Below, piece by piece: positions 16,754-26,113 of a stretch of DNA of 41,308 nucleotides. The notes under the pieces were generated by a model. That model ran no database searches, had not been told where the DNA came from, and saw only the letters and a list, made by a program, of their open reading frames with translations. Source of the stretch: Acidobacteriota bacterium (lineage in GTDB: Bacteria > Acidobacteriota > Terriglobia > Terriglobales > Acidobacteriaceae); assembly GCA_021780095.1 (NCBI GenBank), contig JAJXZK010000397.1, forward strand, positions 1-41,308, in the 5' to 3' direction. Made by a program: the position numbers and the translations under genes. Position 1 is the first letter of the stretch, and every line of letters begins with the position of its first letter.

Positions 16754-18547
16754 CTATTCGGCCTCGCCCTTTCCTTCGACCAGGGCGACAAAGCGATCGA
16801 CACCCTGATCTTTGCCTGTGAAACGAAAAACCTCGTGCAACCCGCTCGGCCAGAGCACAGCGATGCGGTCGATGGTGGTGGCAGAACCCAAGCCGAAGTG
16901 CAGCCGAAGATCGCTGCTGGAAATATAGCTGGAACCGCTGCGCACTTCATGCATCCACTTATGATTTCCGGAAAACACGGTCACCTGCGCTCCAATGCCG
17001 TCGCGGTTGGACTTTGTGCCCGTGGTGATGACACCCAGCCAGTGATTGGTGTTGGCGGCGACGTTCACCAGCAGCATCGGATGTTCGCTCATGTTGTTGA
17101 TCACGGCGGATTCGCGACCATCATTCCAGAAATCCGCGATGGCCATGCCGCGGCTGGACTTCGGATCGGTGCAGGCAGGACCGCATTGCTGACTCAAATC
17201 TTTGAATTTTCCATTTCCCTGATTCCAGTAGAAAAGTCTCGGTTCCTTGTAGGTGGAACCAAGATGACCGGTATCCACCTCCGGATAGACGTGGCCATTG
17301 ACGATCAGGATATCCGGCCAGCTATCGTTCTCGACGTCGACAAACATGGCTCCCCACCCAAGATATTGCGTGTTCAGGCCGAGACCGGCGTCGTCAATCG
17401 ACGGCGTGAAAGTTCCATCTCCATTGTTGCGGTAGAGAGACGAGGTGTCATCGGAGAAGTTTGTTTTGAAAATGTCCTGCAGGCCGTCGTTGTCATAGTC
17501 GCCGACGGTGGAACCCATGCCTGCCTGCTCGCGGCCATCGGAGCTATAAGCAACGCCGGCATCTGGCGCTACATCGGTGAAGGTTCCATCCTTGTTATTC
17601 CGGAACAGAATACTGGCGGTGCTGTCGCAGGCGATATAAATGTCCGGCCAGCCATCCTGATTAAAGTCGAGAGTGGATACGCTGAAGCAATAATGGGCGT
17701 CGGTCTTATCGATGCCGGAAGTCCGACTGACGTCGGCGAACTTTCCATTTCCGAGGTTGTGATAGAGGAGTTGGTTGGTGTAGGGAAGTCCGCGCGGGCC
17801 GCACTCGACCGGGGTACCTTTCCAGATGCAGGTGAGTCCCTGGCCGGGGACGGGAGCCGTGGCCAGATCGAATTTCACATAGGTCGCGACCATCAGGTCT
17901 AGCTTGCCATCGCGATCGTAATCGACAAAGGAGCAACCGGTGCTCCAGTCGGCACCATTGCCCGCAACTCCAGATTGTTCCGCGACCTCCTTGAACGTTC
18001 CGTTTCCCTGATTATGGTAGAGGCGATTCTTGCCGTAGTAGGTGACGTACAGGTCGTCGTAGCCGTCATTATCGTAATCACCCACACAGGCGCCTTGGCC
18101 CCAGCCGGTCGTCGCAAGGCCGGCAGCCTGGGTCACATCGGTGAACGTTCCATCGTGATTATTGTGGTAGAGGTGGCCCGTTGGGTGGTCGGCGGGTGGG
18201 GGCTCGCCTTTGACATTGAGCCGCTCGCCGTTTGCCAGGAAAATATCGGGCCAGCCGTCGCGATCATAATCGAGGACTGCAACGCCGCTGCCGGTTGTCT
18301 CAAGAATGTATTGCTTGTGGTCGACTCCGCCATTCACGTTCAGCATATGCAGGCCTGCCTGGGCAGCGACATCCTGAAACCATGCAGGGCCGGGATGTTT
18401 GTGGTCGGCCGGATACGGATCAGGAGACGACCGAGCGCGGGGAGCGGCGCGGGGCATGGACGCTGGTTTGGCGGATAAGGACTGCGCAACGGCTATCGTT
18501 GAACAGAACGACAGCGCAATGGAACAGAGGTTGCGCCAGCGGGGCAT
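16754..18547 (-). CDS. Secreted FG-GAP/VCBS repeat protein with ASPIC/UnbV domain (CRTAC1-like)
   Basis: A 597-residue exported protein. After a signal peptide (LCSIALSFCSTIAVAQS) come at least six FG-GAP/VCBS repeats with calcium-binding loops: DYDRDGWPDIF, DYDNDGYDDLY, DYDRDGKLDLM, DFNQDGWPDIY, DYDNDGLQDIF and the weaker DVENDSWPDIL. They should form a beta-propeller. The last 100 residues contain the ASPIC/UnbV domain (NTNHWLGVITTGTKSNRDG, then RSGSSYISSSDLRLHFGLG and VLWPSG). Such proteins are common in Acidobacteria and Planctomycetes; their role is unknown, with adhesion or glycan binding the usual guess. The start at 18547 is taken for the signal peptide; the frame is open 46 residues further upstream, but that reaches into the TPR gene on the other strand. 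It is divergent from that gene over a 61-base gap and is followed at 10 bases by the GH36 gene. Confidence 0.88.
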   Translation of the reverse strand: MPRWRNLCSIALSFCSTIAVAQSLSAKPASMPRAAPRARSSPDPYPADHKHPGPAWFQDVAAQAGLHMLNVNGGVDHKQYILETTGSGVAVLDYDRDGWPDIFLANGERLNVKGEPPPADHPTGHLYHNNHDGTFTDVTQAAGLATTGWGQGACVGDYDNDGYDDLYVTYYGKNRLYHNQGNGTFKEVAEQSGVAGNGADWSTGCSFVDYDRDGKLDLMVATYVKFDLATAPVPGQGLTCIWKGTPVECGPRGLPYTNQLLYHNLGNGKFADVSRTSGIDKTDAHYCFSVSTLDFNQDGWPDIYIACDSTASILFRNNKDGTFTDVAPDAGVAYSSDGREQAGMGSTVGDYDNDGLQDIFKTNFSDDTSSLYRNNGDGTFTPSIDDAGLGLNTQYLGWGAMFVDVENDSWPDILIVNGHVYPEVDTGHLGSTYKEPRLFYWNQGNGKFKDLSQQCGPACTDPKSSRGMAIADFWNDGRESAVINNMSEHPMLLVNVAANTNHWLGVITTGTKSNRDGIGAQVTVFSGNHKWMHEVRSGSSYISSSDLRLHFGLGSATTIDRIAVLWPSGLHEVFRFTGKDQGVDRFVALVEGKGEAE

Positions 18548-18608
18548 GCAAGAATCGTACCACCGGAAGGAAGGCGTTCCCGCGGTGTGCGCGGTATGCT
18601 GAGGAGTG

Positions 18609-19637
18609 ATGCGCATTCGGAATTTGATACTTCCGTTATTTTTGTCGAGCATGATTGTTTTGGGGCAGACGAATGTTGTGCCCAAGAGTCCGCAAGATCA
18701 GTTGGCCGACGCGCAGCAGAAGTTGCAAGGCGGTCAACCGGGCGCTGCGATCGCGCTGCTGCAACCGCTTGCCAATGCAACTCCGCCGGTGAAGGGCGCG
18801 GCGCATGAACTGGGGGTCGCCTACTACCGAACCGGCAAACTGACAGACGCGCTGCAGGCGTTTACGCAAGCTGAACAAGAAGATCCCAACGACATGGAAT
18901 CCGTCCAGCTGCATGGATTGACGCTGTATCGGCTGGGGCGGCCTGCGGATGCGATTCCATATTTGAAACGGGTGCGGCAATGGATGCCGAATGCGGATGC
19001 CGACGCGAACCATGTGTTGGGACTTTGTTATCTGAATGCACAGCGATACGACGAAGCTCGCACAACATTTGCCGAGCAATATGGGGTTCCGGCAGATTCC
19101 GGGGCGGCCTACCTTTTTCTTGGGAATATGTTGATGCAGGCAAACCTGCCGGAACAAGCCAAAATGGCTGCCATGCGGGCGCTGAAAGTGACACCGCAAT
19201 TGCCGCTGGCGCATTTCATGATCGGAGAAGTCGACCTGTTCAAGTCCGACGTGAACGGCGCGCTGCAGGAGTTTGAGCAGGAGCGGGCCATCAACCCGGC
19301 TTATCCCGCTACGTTTGACCGCCTGGGTGACGTGTACATCCACCTGGGACAATACCAGGAAGCACAGCAGGCGCTGACGAAGGCGCTATCGCTCGATACC
19401 TCCAGCACGGGTCCTTTCATTTTGATGGGGAAGGTGCTGCTACTCCGCGGCGACGCGCAGACGGCGAGCATGTATTTGCGGCACGCGGAAAAGATGGATC
19501 CGAACAACTACATGACTCACGCGCTGCTAAGCCAGGCCTATCGCAAGATGGGAGACGAGGAAAATGCCAAGCGCGAGGTTGACCTGGTATCGAAGATTCA
19601 TGCGGCGGAACGATTGACGCTTCAACCGGCCCAATAG
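18609..19637 (+). CDS. Exported TPR-repeat protein
   Basis: A 342-residue protein with a short signal peptide (LILPLFLSSMIVLGQ) and about seven tetratricopeptide-like repeats of 34 residues, for example AAHELGVAYYRTGKLTDALQ, HVLGLCYLNAQRYDEARTTF, FDRLGDVYIHLGQYQEAQ and MGKVLLLRGDAQTASMYL. TPR arrays bind other proteins; no enzymatic domain is present. The start is uncertain: GAGGAG at 18601-18606 lies only two bases from the ATG at 18609, and a GTG at 18606 is also in frame. It faces the ASPIC protein gene across 61 bases, a pairing that is frequent in this phylum, so the two may work together in the envelope. Confidence 0.85.
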   Translation: MRIRNLILPLFLSSMIVLGQTNVVPKSPQDQLADAQQKLQGGQPGAAIALLQPLANATPPVKGAAHELGVAYYRTGKLTDALQAFTQAEQEDPNDMESVQLHGLTLYRLGRPADAIPYLKRVRQWMPNADADANHVLGLCYLNAQRYDEARTTFAEQYGVPADSGAAYLFLGNMLMQANLPEQAKMAAMRALKVTPQLPLAHFMIGEVDLFKSDVNGALQEFEQERAINPAYPATFDRLGDVYIHLGQYQEAQQALTKALSLDTSSTGPFILMGKVLLLRGDAQTASMYLRHAEKMDPNNYMTHALLSQAYRKMGDEENAKREVDLVSKIHAAERLTLQPAQ

Positions 19638-19674
19638 CTGGGCTCAAGTGGGAGGGTATTCCGAATCGCGAGTC

Positions 19675-20934
19675 TTAGTGCGTGTGCACGGTTACCAGCC
19701 TGGTCTGAACGGGAACTCCTCCGGTGACGGTGGTTTCAAGCAGCGCCTCAAAAGGCCGAAGGGTTCCTTTGGCGAATCCTGCAGCCCGAAACAGTTGATC
19801 GACACTTTCCGGGTTGGTGGCGAAGTCGACGGCGGCCTGAGTGCCGAAAGTTGTTAGACCGCTGCAGATTAAGATTTGCTTGCCGGGCTGCATTCCGGGT
19901 AAAAGGGCCAAGACGGCATAATCCTTGGTGAGCGGGTGCTCTGGCCTGGAATACATCGCCGGTTCGCCGGGTTTGGGATGGTGATTCAGAAATCCTGCAA
20001 ATGAATCGTCGGCAACCATCGTGAAATCCGAGGTGTCGGGCAAGACTCGCAACGAGGGGTTCTCCGCTGACGATCCGATAAAAATCAAATTCTTGATGCT
20101 GGCCTCATCCCAGGTGACGAGAAGGCTGCGTTTAAGGACGAACTGGGCGTGATCCTCGTCGAACATGCGGGTCAGCCGGTAGACCGCCGCAACTTCGCCG
20201 ATTCCGGTATAGGTGTCGATGTAGGAACTTGATATCGCCCGATCCGCCGTCGGGTGGGCATAGCGCAGCCCGGTTTTTGAACTGCCGTCGAATAATGCGT
20301 TGCTGTAGATGACCAGCGGTGGCGTGCCGGACAGGAAAGGTCGCCAGAGGGTTTCCATTGCAGAATATGTCTGGGCGACGGGAAGGCTCCACTTGCGCCA
20401 GAGCTCGAGCGCCACTAGAGAGAGCAGCGCGAGGGCGATCAGGCCCAACGTAATCATTCGCCATAGACCTACCCTGGGCGCCCCAGGCGTGGACACTGGC
20501 ACGGCAGGTACGAGCTCTGCATCGTGAACGGGGATGACCCTGGCTAGATTCGGAGAAGGGGTTTTCGATCCAGCGGTGCGAAAGATCGGTAGGTAATGGC
20601 CTTTGGGAATTTCTACGACGATTTGTTCGGTCGCACCCTCACCAGCGAAATACTCGGTGAGCTTTTGACGCAAGAGACGAGCGTGGGTTCGAACAATGCT
20701 GTCCTCACTTGAGTTATATCCGGGGGCTCGCCCAAAAACATGAATCCCAATCTGCTGCTCTGTGGCTTCCTCGGGAGCATCGCGAATGGCGCATCCGGCC
20801 GCGTAGAAGAGAAACTCGCAGAGACGGGGAGAGCTCTTGAGATGGGGACTGGCTGCGATTCTGCGCACGAGTTGCCATCGCGGATCGCCGGACCCTTCCA
20901 GATCGGCTGCGGACCGCGTATCACTGGCCGACAT
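19675..20934 (-). CDS. Membrane-bound winged-helix transcriptional regulator
   Basis: A 419-residue one-component regulator. Residues 20-118 resemble an OmpR-type winged-helix DNA-binding domain (SPRLCEFLFYAAG, then DSIVRTHARLLRQKLTEYF as recognition region and VVEIPKGHYLPIF as wing). One membrane helix follows at about 158-178 (MITLGLIALALLSLVALEL), leaving a C-terminal domain of about 235 residues outside the cytoplasm as a likely sensor; I do not recognise that domain. The start at 20934 is preferred over 21009 because a good promoter lies between them. It is divergent from the Oar-like receptor gene, and this pairing is common in Acidobacteria, so it probably controls the receptor in response to an envelope or substrate signal. 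Confidence 0.78.
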   Translation of the reverse strand: MSASDTRSAADLEGSGDPRWQLVRRIAASPHLKSSPRLCEFLFYAAGCAIRDAPEEATEQQIGIHVFGRAPGYNSSEDSIVRTHARLLRQKLTEYFAGEGATEQIVVEIPKGHYLPIFRTAGSKTPSPNLARVIPVHDAELVPAVPVSTPGAPRVGLWRMITLGLIALALLSLVALELWRKWSLPVAQTYSAMETLWRPFLSGTPPLVIYSNALFDGSSKTGLRYAHPTADRAISSSYIDTYTGIGEVAAVYRLTRMFDEDHAQFVLKRSLLVTWDEASIKNLIFIGSSAENPSLRVLPDTSDFTMVADDSFAGFLNHHPKPGEPAMYSRPEHPLTKDYAVLALLPGMQPGKQILICSGLTTFGTQAAVDFATNPESVDQLFRAAGFAKGTLRPFEALLETTVTGGVPVQTRLVTVHTH

Positions 20935-20956
20935 CAGTTTCCAACCATTTGCTCCG

Positions 20957-20985
20957 TTTATAACACACGAAACAAACAGTGTCAC
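20957..20985 (-). promoter_or_regulatory. Probable sigma-70 promoter of the wHTH-TM regulator
   Basis: On the minus strand, GTGACA (complement of 20980-20985) and TATAAA (complement of 20957-20962) are separated by exactly 17 bases. Transcription would begin near 20950, only about 16 bases before the ATG at 20934. This supports that start and excludes the longer reading frame from 21009. Confidence 0.6.
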
Positions 20986-20995
20986 CCCGTGTTTA
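20961..20995. promoter_or_regulatory. Imperfect inverted repeat spanning the regulator promoter (candidate operator)
   Basis: TAACACACG (20961-20969) and CGTGTTTA (20988-20995) form an imperfect dyad that encloses the -35 region of the regulator promoter. In the divergent region between the regulator and the receptor, such a site could be bound by the regulator itself. The match is short, so this is tentative. Confidence 0.3.
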
Positions 20996-21187
20996 ACGAG
21001 TGAAATCACCGTGAAAAAGTTGACAAAGCCCGCGCCCGGCGAAGATCGTCAAGTTGTAAATGACGAGACACTCAGGCAGTGGAACGCGAAGTGCGCCTAA
21101 GACTTCAGGCTCCAGGTGCTGTTTCCGCCCGTGGAATGATCCCCGTCCCTGCACTGCTTTACAACCAGAAGGTCTTATGGAGGAAAC

Positions 21188-24100
21188 GTGAAGGCGCGCA
21201 ATTGTTTGGGGGGAACTTTCGGGGCCGGTCGGAGCCTCTGGATCGCGCTGACCCTCGCACTGTTCGCTCTTGCCGGGTTGAACGGGGGCCTGCCGGCCAG
21301 AGGCCAGTCGACTTTCGGGAGCGTCATCGGTACCGCGAAAGACCCGTCGGGGCGTATGATTGCCGGAGCAACGGTACGGCTGACCAATATCGGCACCGGG
21401 ATCACGCAGACCGCCACGACCGGGGGGCGGGGATTCTATTCGTTCCTGAACCTGGAGCCGGCGCACTACAGCGTCTCGGTTGAGGCGAAGGGATTTGTCG
21501 CTCAGACCTTCACCGATGTCCTGTTGCAGGCTCGCCAGGTGGTGCGCGTGGACGCAAACCTGAAAATCGGTTCCGAGACGACGATGGTGACCGTGCAAGC
21601 AACGTCCGCCGGCGCAATCAATACGGACCAGTCCTCGATAGCGGCCACCAAGATGGGGCAGTCTCTGGTCGACCTGCCGGTTGCCATCTACTCCCGCTCC
21701 ACCGGCTCGACCAGCGCGTATTCGACCCTGACCACTCAGCCCGGCGTGCAGACCGACGAAAGCAATAATCTGGTGATCGCCGGTTCAACCCCCGCTCTGC
21801 AGTCCTACACCCTCGACGGCGTCAGCACCATGAACGTTGAGTTCGGCGGGCCGGCCACGGAACTCTTCCCATCCTTCAACTCTATTGCGGAGATCCGCGT
21901 GGGAGAGAGCAATAACAACGCGGAGTACGGCGGCGTCACCGACGTGACCACCATCTCTCGCAGCGGCACCAACGTCTTCCATGGCGGCCTCTTCGACAAT
22001 GAAGAAAACACAGCTTTCAATGCCGGAGACCCGTTCGCGCTGGCCAAGCCCTCCATCCACATGCACAACTTCGGCGGGTACCTGGGCGGGCCGCTGCTCA
22101 TTCCGCATGTCTACAACGGCCACAACCGGACGTTCTTTTTCGCCAGCTATGAAGGACTGCGGCTTCCCAAGCAGCAACCGATCTTGGTCAGCGTCCCCTC
22201 GGTGGCCATGCGCCAGGGAAATCTCTGCTCTTACCTCAACGGACAGGGTGTTTCGCAGGTATACCAACCAGACGGCACTCCCATTCCCTGCGGCAGTGTT
22301 CCCGTGTCGGCCACTTCAGCGAATGCCCTGAACACCCTCTTCCCGCAGCCGAACTTCGGCCCGGCCGATTCGTACCAAAACAATTACCAGCAGAATGTCT
22401 CCACTCCAATCTCCAGCGATCAGGGCGACGTGCGCATCGACCACTATTTCAACGGCAATCAAAACGTCTTTGTCCGCTACAGCTACAAGTCGATGGGTTC
22501 CAGCGAGTCGCCGCTAAACGTCGGGTCGCCGGTCCTGGGAACAGTGGCAACTCCACAGACTCTCTCGAATCTGACGGGCGCCTACAACTGGGTGATTCGT
22601 CCTACCCTGGTAAACGAATTCCGCGCCGGGTTCAGTTCCACTGACAACCTCACCAACTTCAATGCCAACGCGGCGAATCTCGTGCAGCAGATCGGTATCC
22701 AGGGTCTGCCCCAGATCCCGAGCTTTGCCGCCGCTCCCAACTTCTCCATCAACGGCTTTGTGAGCACCGGCGGCGGCAACGCCAGCGAGCAGAAGAATAA
22801 GACCATCGAATTCATTGACAACCTGAGCTGGAATCACAACCACCACAGCATGAAATTCGGTGTCCAGTTCAACCGCCTGCGCTATCAGGACGACAATGTC
22901 TTCGGCGGGTCCGAGGTGGGTGCCTACACCTATGACACCTCCTCTCCCGTCGGCCAGCAGATCGGCGATCCCTACACCGCCTTCCTGCTTGGCTACCCCG
23001 ACATCGTTTCGCTCGCGCAGGTGAGCGATCCGGGCATGGTCGGCATCGGCCATTCCTACATCTTCTATGCCCAGGATGAGTGGAGAGCAACCAACACCCT
23101 GACCATCAATATCGGTATGCGCTACGAACTGCATCCCCCGCTCGCTGCGTTGAACCACAACACAGCGGCGTTCATGCCGGATTACTCCTCGGTGGTCAAT
23201 GGACAGGTCGTCAATGGCGCCGTGGCGGTTCCCGACCAGAAGGGACTGGCGCTCACCGAGCCCGGCTTCGCCCAGTCGATCGCACCCACTCCCATCCTGA
23301 CGGCGGCGGAAGCCGGAATTCCCTCCACCTTGCGCTACACCAACAAAACCGACTGGGGGCCGCGGATCGGCTTCGCCTGGCGGCTCTTTGGCAACGACGA
23401 GACGGTGCTCCGCGGCGGATACGGCCGTTACGTCGCTATCCCCCTGGGCTTCTCCTCGTATACCGGCTGGGCGGTGAGCACCAGCTACTTCGCCAACTAC
23501 CAGAATGCCTACAACTCCAACGGACAGCCGGAACTCACGTTTCCATCGCCCTTCCCATCCAACCTCTTTGTCCCCGGCTTGGCGAACTTCTACGACGTGT
23601 TCCCGCTCCACTATATTGATCCAACCGTCCAAGAGTGGAACCTCACCCTGGAACGCACCGTGGGGCGCGATATCGGCCTCCGCTTTACCTACATGGGCAA
23701 CCACGGCACGCATCTCGATTCCCAGGAGGACATGAATCAGATCGCCCCGAATACCGTCGGCTACAACGCCCTCGCCGCCCAGCGACCCTATCCAGCCTGG
23801 GGCGTCCTCGACTGCGTCTGCAACTACGCCGAGTCCAACTACAACAGCTTCACCGTGGACGCCAGCAAGCGCCTCTCCGGCGGCCTGCAGTTCGACGTCA
23901 GCTACACCTTTACCCGCGATCTCTCCAACGCCCAAGGCGGCAACCCCGGCAACATTGTTGGCGTTGGCGGCTCCATGTCGACCGACCGCTTCCATCCCGG
24001 ACTCGACTATGGCAACGTCACCTACGATCGCCGCCACCGCTTCCTGGTAACCTTTACCTACGACCTCCCTTTCGGTGCCAAGCAGCGCTTCAAACTGCCC

Positions 24101-24607
24101 AGCCGGACTGCAAACAACCTGGTCGGCTCCTGGCAGCTCGGAGGCGTTCTGCTCTTCCAGAGTGGCCCCTTCCTCACCCCCTACGAGGGCAGCACCGATC
24201 CTGCCGGAACCAACATCCTCAATCTGCTGGGCGTGACGCGCACAGACATTGATCGCAGCGTCTCCTCTTATGCCTCCGGGAACAGCGCTGGCTTTCCGCT
24301 GTGGCTGAACGTGAACGCCTTTCCCATACCCGGAAACAACATCGGCCGCTACGGCAATGCTCCCGTGGGCTCAGTGACTGGCCCGGGTACCGAGTCCGTC
24401 TCTCTCTCCCTGCTGAAAACCTTCGTGATCCACGAAGGGGCTCAGATGCATCTGGGACTCGAAGCGGCCAACGCCCTGAATCACAGAAACTACGACATCC
24501 CGAATGTCCAGGTGGATTCGGGCGCTTTCGGACAGATCAGCGGCCTCCAGTCCGCTGAGGGCACCGGCCCCCGCATGTTGATGCTGACCGGCCGGTTCAC
24601 CTTCTGA
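21188..24607 (+). CDS. Oar-like TonB-dependent outer membrane receptor
   Basis: A complete 1139-residue outer membrane protein. GTG at 21188 is the start, with GGAGG at 21179-21183 and a 4-base spacer. A signal peptide (SLWIALTLALFALAGLNGG, cut near ARGQS) is followed by a carboxypeptidase regulatory-like Ig domain (about 40-125: GTAKDPSGRMIAGATVRLTN, GFYSFLNLEPAHYSVSVEAK), a plug region with YTLDGVSTMN and NNAEYGGVTDVTTISRSGTN, and a 22-strand-type barrel ending in phenylalanine (LTGRFTF), as outer membrane proteins require. Acidobacteria use such receptors where Bacteroidetes use SusC, for glycan or peptide import. It is divergent from the wHTH-TM regulator. Codon use differs from neighbours: third positions are strongly C-rich (ctc, tac, gcc), which hints at acquisition from another lineage or high expression. 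Confidence 0.92.
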   Translation: MKARNCLGGTFGAGRSLWIALTLALFALAGLNGGLPARGQSTFGSVIGTAKDPSGRMIAGATVRLTNIGTGITQTATTGGRGFYSFLNLEPAHYSVSVEAKGFVAQTFTDVLLQARQVVRVDANLKIGSETTMVTVQATSAGAINTDQSSIAATKMGQSLVDLPVAIYSRSTGSTSAYSTLTTQPGVQTDESNNLVIAGSTPALQSYTLDGVSTMNVEFGGPATELFPSFNSIAEIRVGESNNNAEYGGVTDVTTISRSGTNVFHGGLFDNEENTAFNAGDPFALAKPSIHMHNFGGYLGGPLLIPHVYNGHNRTFFFASYEGLRLPKQQPILVSVPSVAMRQGNLCSYLNGQGVSQVYQPDGTPIPCGSVPVSATSANALNTLFPQPNFGPADSYQNNYQQNVSTPISSDQGDVRIDHYFNGNQNVFVRYSYKSMGSSESPLNVGSPVLGTVATPQTLSNLTGAYNWVIRPTLVNEFRAGFSSTDNLTNFNANAANLVQQIGIQGLPQIPSFAAAPNFSINGFVSTGGGNASEQKNKTIEFIDNLSWNHNHHSMKFGVQFNRLRYQDDNVFGGSEVGAYTYDTSSPVGQQIGDPYTAFLLGYPDIVSLAQVSDPGMVGIGHSYIFYAQDEWRATNTLTINIGMRYELHPPLAALNHNTAAFMPDYSSVVNGQVVNGAVAVPDQKGLALTEPGFAQSIAPTPILTAAEAGIPSTLRYTNKTDWGPRIGFAWRLFGNDETVLRGGYGRYVAIPLGFSSYTGWAVSTSYFANYQNAYNSNGQPELTFPSPFPSNLFVPGLANFYDVFPLHYIDPTVQEWNLTLERTVGRDIGLRFTYMGNHGTHLDSQEDMNQIAPNTVGYNALAAQRPYPAWGVLDCVCNYAESNYNSFTVDASKRLSGGLQFDVSYTFTRDLSNAQGGNPGNIVGVGGSMSTDRFHPGLDYGNVTYDRRHRFLVTFTYDLPFGAKQRFKLPSRTANNLVGSWQLGGVLLFQSGPFLTPYEGSTDPAGTNILNLLGVTRTDIDRSVSSYASGNSAGFPLWLNVNAFPIPGNNIGRYGNAPVGSVTGPGTESVSLSLLKTFVIHEGAQMHLGLEAANALNHRNYDIPNVQVDSGAFGQISGLQSAEGTGPRMLMLTGRFTF

Positions 24608-24745
24608 GCCAGGATCCCGGTTCCACAGGGCGTCGGTAATCCATGCGGTGACCGGCCCTCGCTCCCGATAGAGTACGAACGCGCAAAACTAAGTGAGACG
24701 AGGAAACATACCGTAAACAGTGACTTCAGCCAAGGGTGAGAAACC

Positions 24746-25864
24746 ATGACGAAATACAACCCGGAAAATGAACGGATCAAGCGCAAATACTTCGCTTATC
24801 TGAAAGAAGCCACGCAACAGCTGAGTCCGACCGCATCGTTGCAGATCAGCTATATCGGCAGCCATGGAATTCACAACATGTTCGACTCCTCCAACCAGGC
24901 GAGCCCGAACCAGCCGACCATCGCGGGATTCAATCAGTTCAATTCGACTCTGGGACGGGTCTACACGACGAACGATCGCCGTCCGTACTACAACGGAGCT
25001 GCGCAACAGTATTTGAACCTTGGCTACGGTCATCCCTTCGGATGGACGCAGGATCTTCGCTACAACGCGAACCAAGCCACCACTCGTTATAACGCGCTGC
25101 AAGTGGTGTTCAACAAGAGCTACTCGCACGGCTTGCAGATGATGGCGCACTACACCTGGTCGAAGGCGCAGGCCCACGAATCTGACTATTACTTTAATAA
25201 TCCGAAGGCCGACTACGGCAACAGCTACTACAATCGCGAGAATGTCTTTGTGTTGACCGGCAACTGGAATCTTCCCTTTGGGCGGGGACAACAATTTGCC
25301 GGCAACGTCCCGGGCTGGGTAAATCAGGTGATCGGCGGATTTATGCTGAACGGCGACTGGACATGGGAGAGCGGTCTGCCATTCACTCCGTCGTATCAGC
25401 TCTGCTCAAACGATCAGGACATCGACGGACAAGGGGGCAGCCTCTGCCGCCCAAGCTGGGCCGGCGGAGGACAGAGCTTCCGCATGAAGGCAGGCTCCTT
25501 TGATCCATTAACCCAGACGGTGCGCTACTTTACGCCAGTCGCCTTGTTGGCCACGCCGGGACAGGTCTCCGGGCCCTTCCAGCGCCCGCAGCCTGGAACG
25601 TTCGGCAACATTCAACGCGACTCTTTCTGGGGTCCTGGCTTGATGAACGTGGATGCGTCGGTGTCGAAGAACTTCAACCTGCCGAAGGACATCATCTTCC
25701 AACTCACGGCACAGGCCTTTAATGTGTTCAATCACCCGAACCTTGGCGGACCGAGCAATTGTATCGATTGCGGTTCAAGCTCAGGAACGATTAACGGCAC
25801 TGTGGCCTCACAGAACGGAAGCTCGATGCGTATCTTGCAATTCGCCGGCAAGCTGCAATTCTAG
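24746..25864 (+). pseudogene. Chimeric remnant: integrase N-terminus fused to the C-terminal barrel of an Oar-like receptor
   Basis: An open frame of 372 residues made of two unrelated parts. Residues 23-372 are the last third of an Oar-like TonB-dependent barrel (QQLSPTASLQISYIGSHG, NALQVVFNKSYSHGLQMMAH, LTAQAFNVFNHPNLGG, ending QFAGKLQF), with signal peptide, Ig domain, plug and most of the barrel missing. Residues 1-22 (MTKYNPENERIKRKYFAYLK plus EA) match, from memory, the conserved start of a tyrosine recombinase/integrase family. A good ribosome binding site (AGGGTGAG, about 24733-24740) precedes the ATG, as if the integrase's own translation start was kept. The join lies near 24812. Without a signal peptide the product could not reach the outer membrane, so it is treated as non-functional. 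The integrase assignment needs a database check. Confidence 0.75.
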
Positions 25865-26113
25865 AGGGTCAGTCGAGATGCGGAATGTCGGCCGAAAGTT
25901 AAGTCGCCATTCCGCAACTGACGATCGATCAGATGACCAACCATCACGCCCACGTCAGAACTTCAGCCAGATAAGTTTTTCGACGCTGAATAGATATCCG
26001 GAACCTCGGGAATCGTAATCGCGAACCTTCTACTGTCGTGATCCACGGCCGCTCGAGAACATTTGGTATTTGTTCGATGTCGTTCGCTCCCCAATCAGAA
26101 GGATGCCTGCGCC

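Noticed and set aside
15346..17902. Long plus-strand open frames (about 311 and 449 codons) opposite the GH36 and FG-GAP genes
   Set aside because: They are antisense shadows of well-supported minus-strand genes with clear signal peptides and motifs.
21020..21048. TTGACA before the receptor gene as its promoter
   Set aside because: The -35 is perfect, but the bases at the right distance (AAGATC/AGATCG) are a poor -10; left uncalled.
22514..24037. Long open frame of about 507 codons on the minus strand inside the receptor gene
   Set aside because: It is the antisense shadow of the C3-rich receptor gene; its Val/Gly/Ala-rich product has no domain pattern or ribosome binding site.
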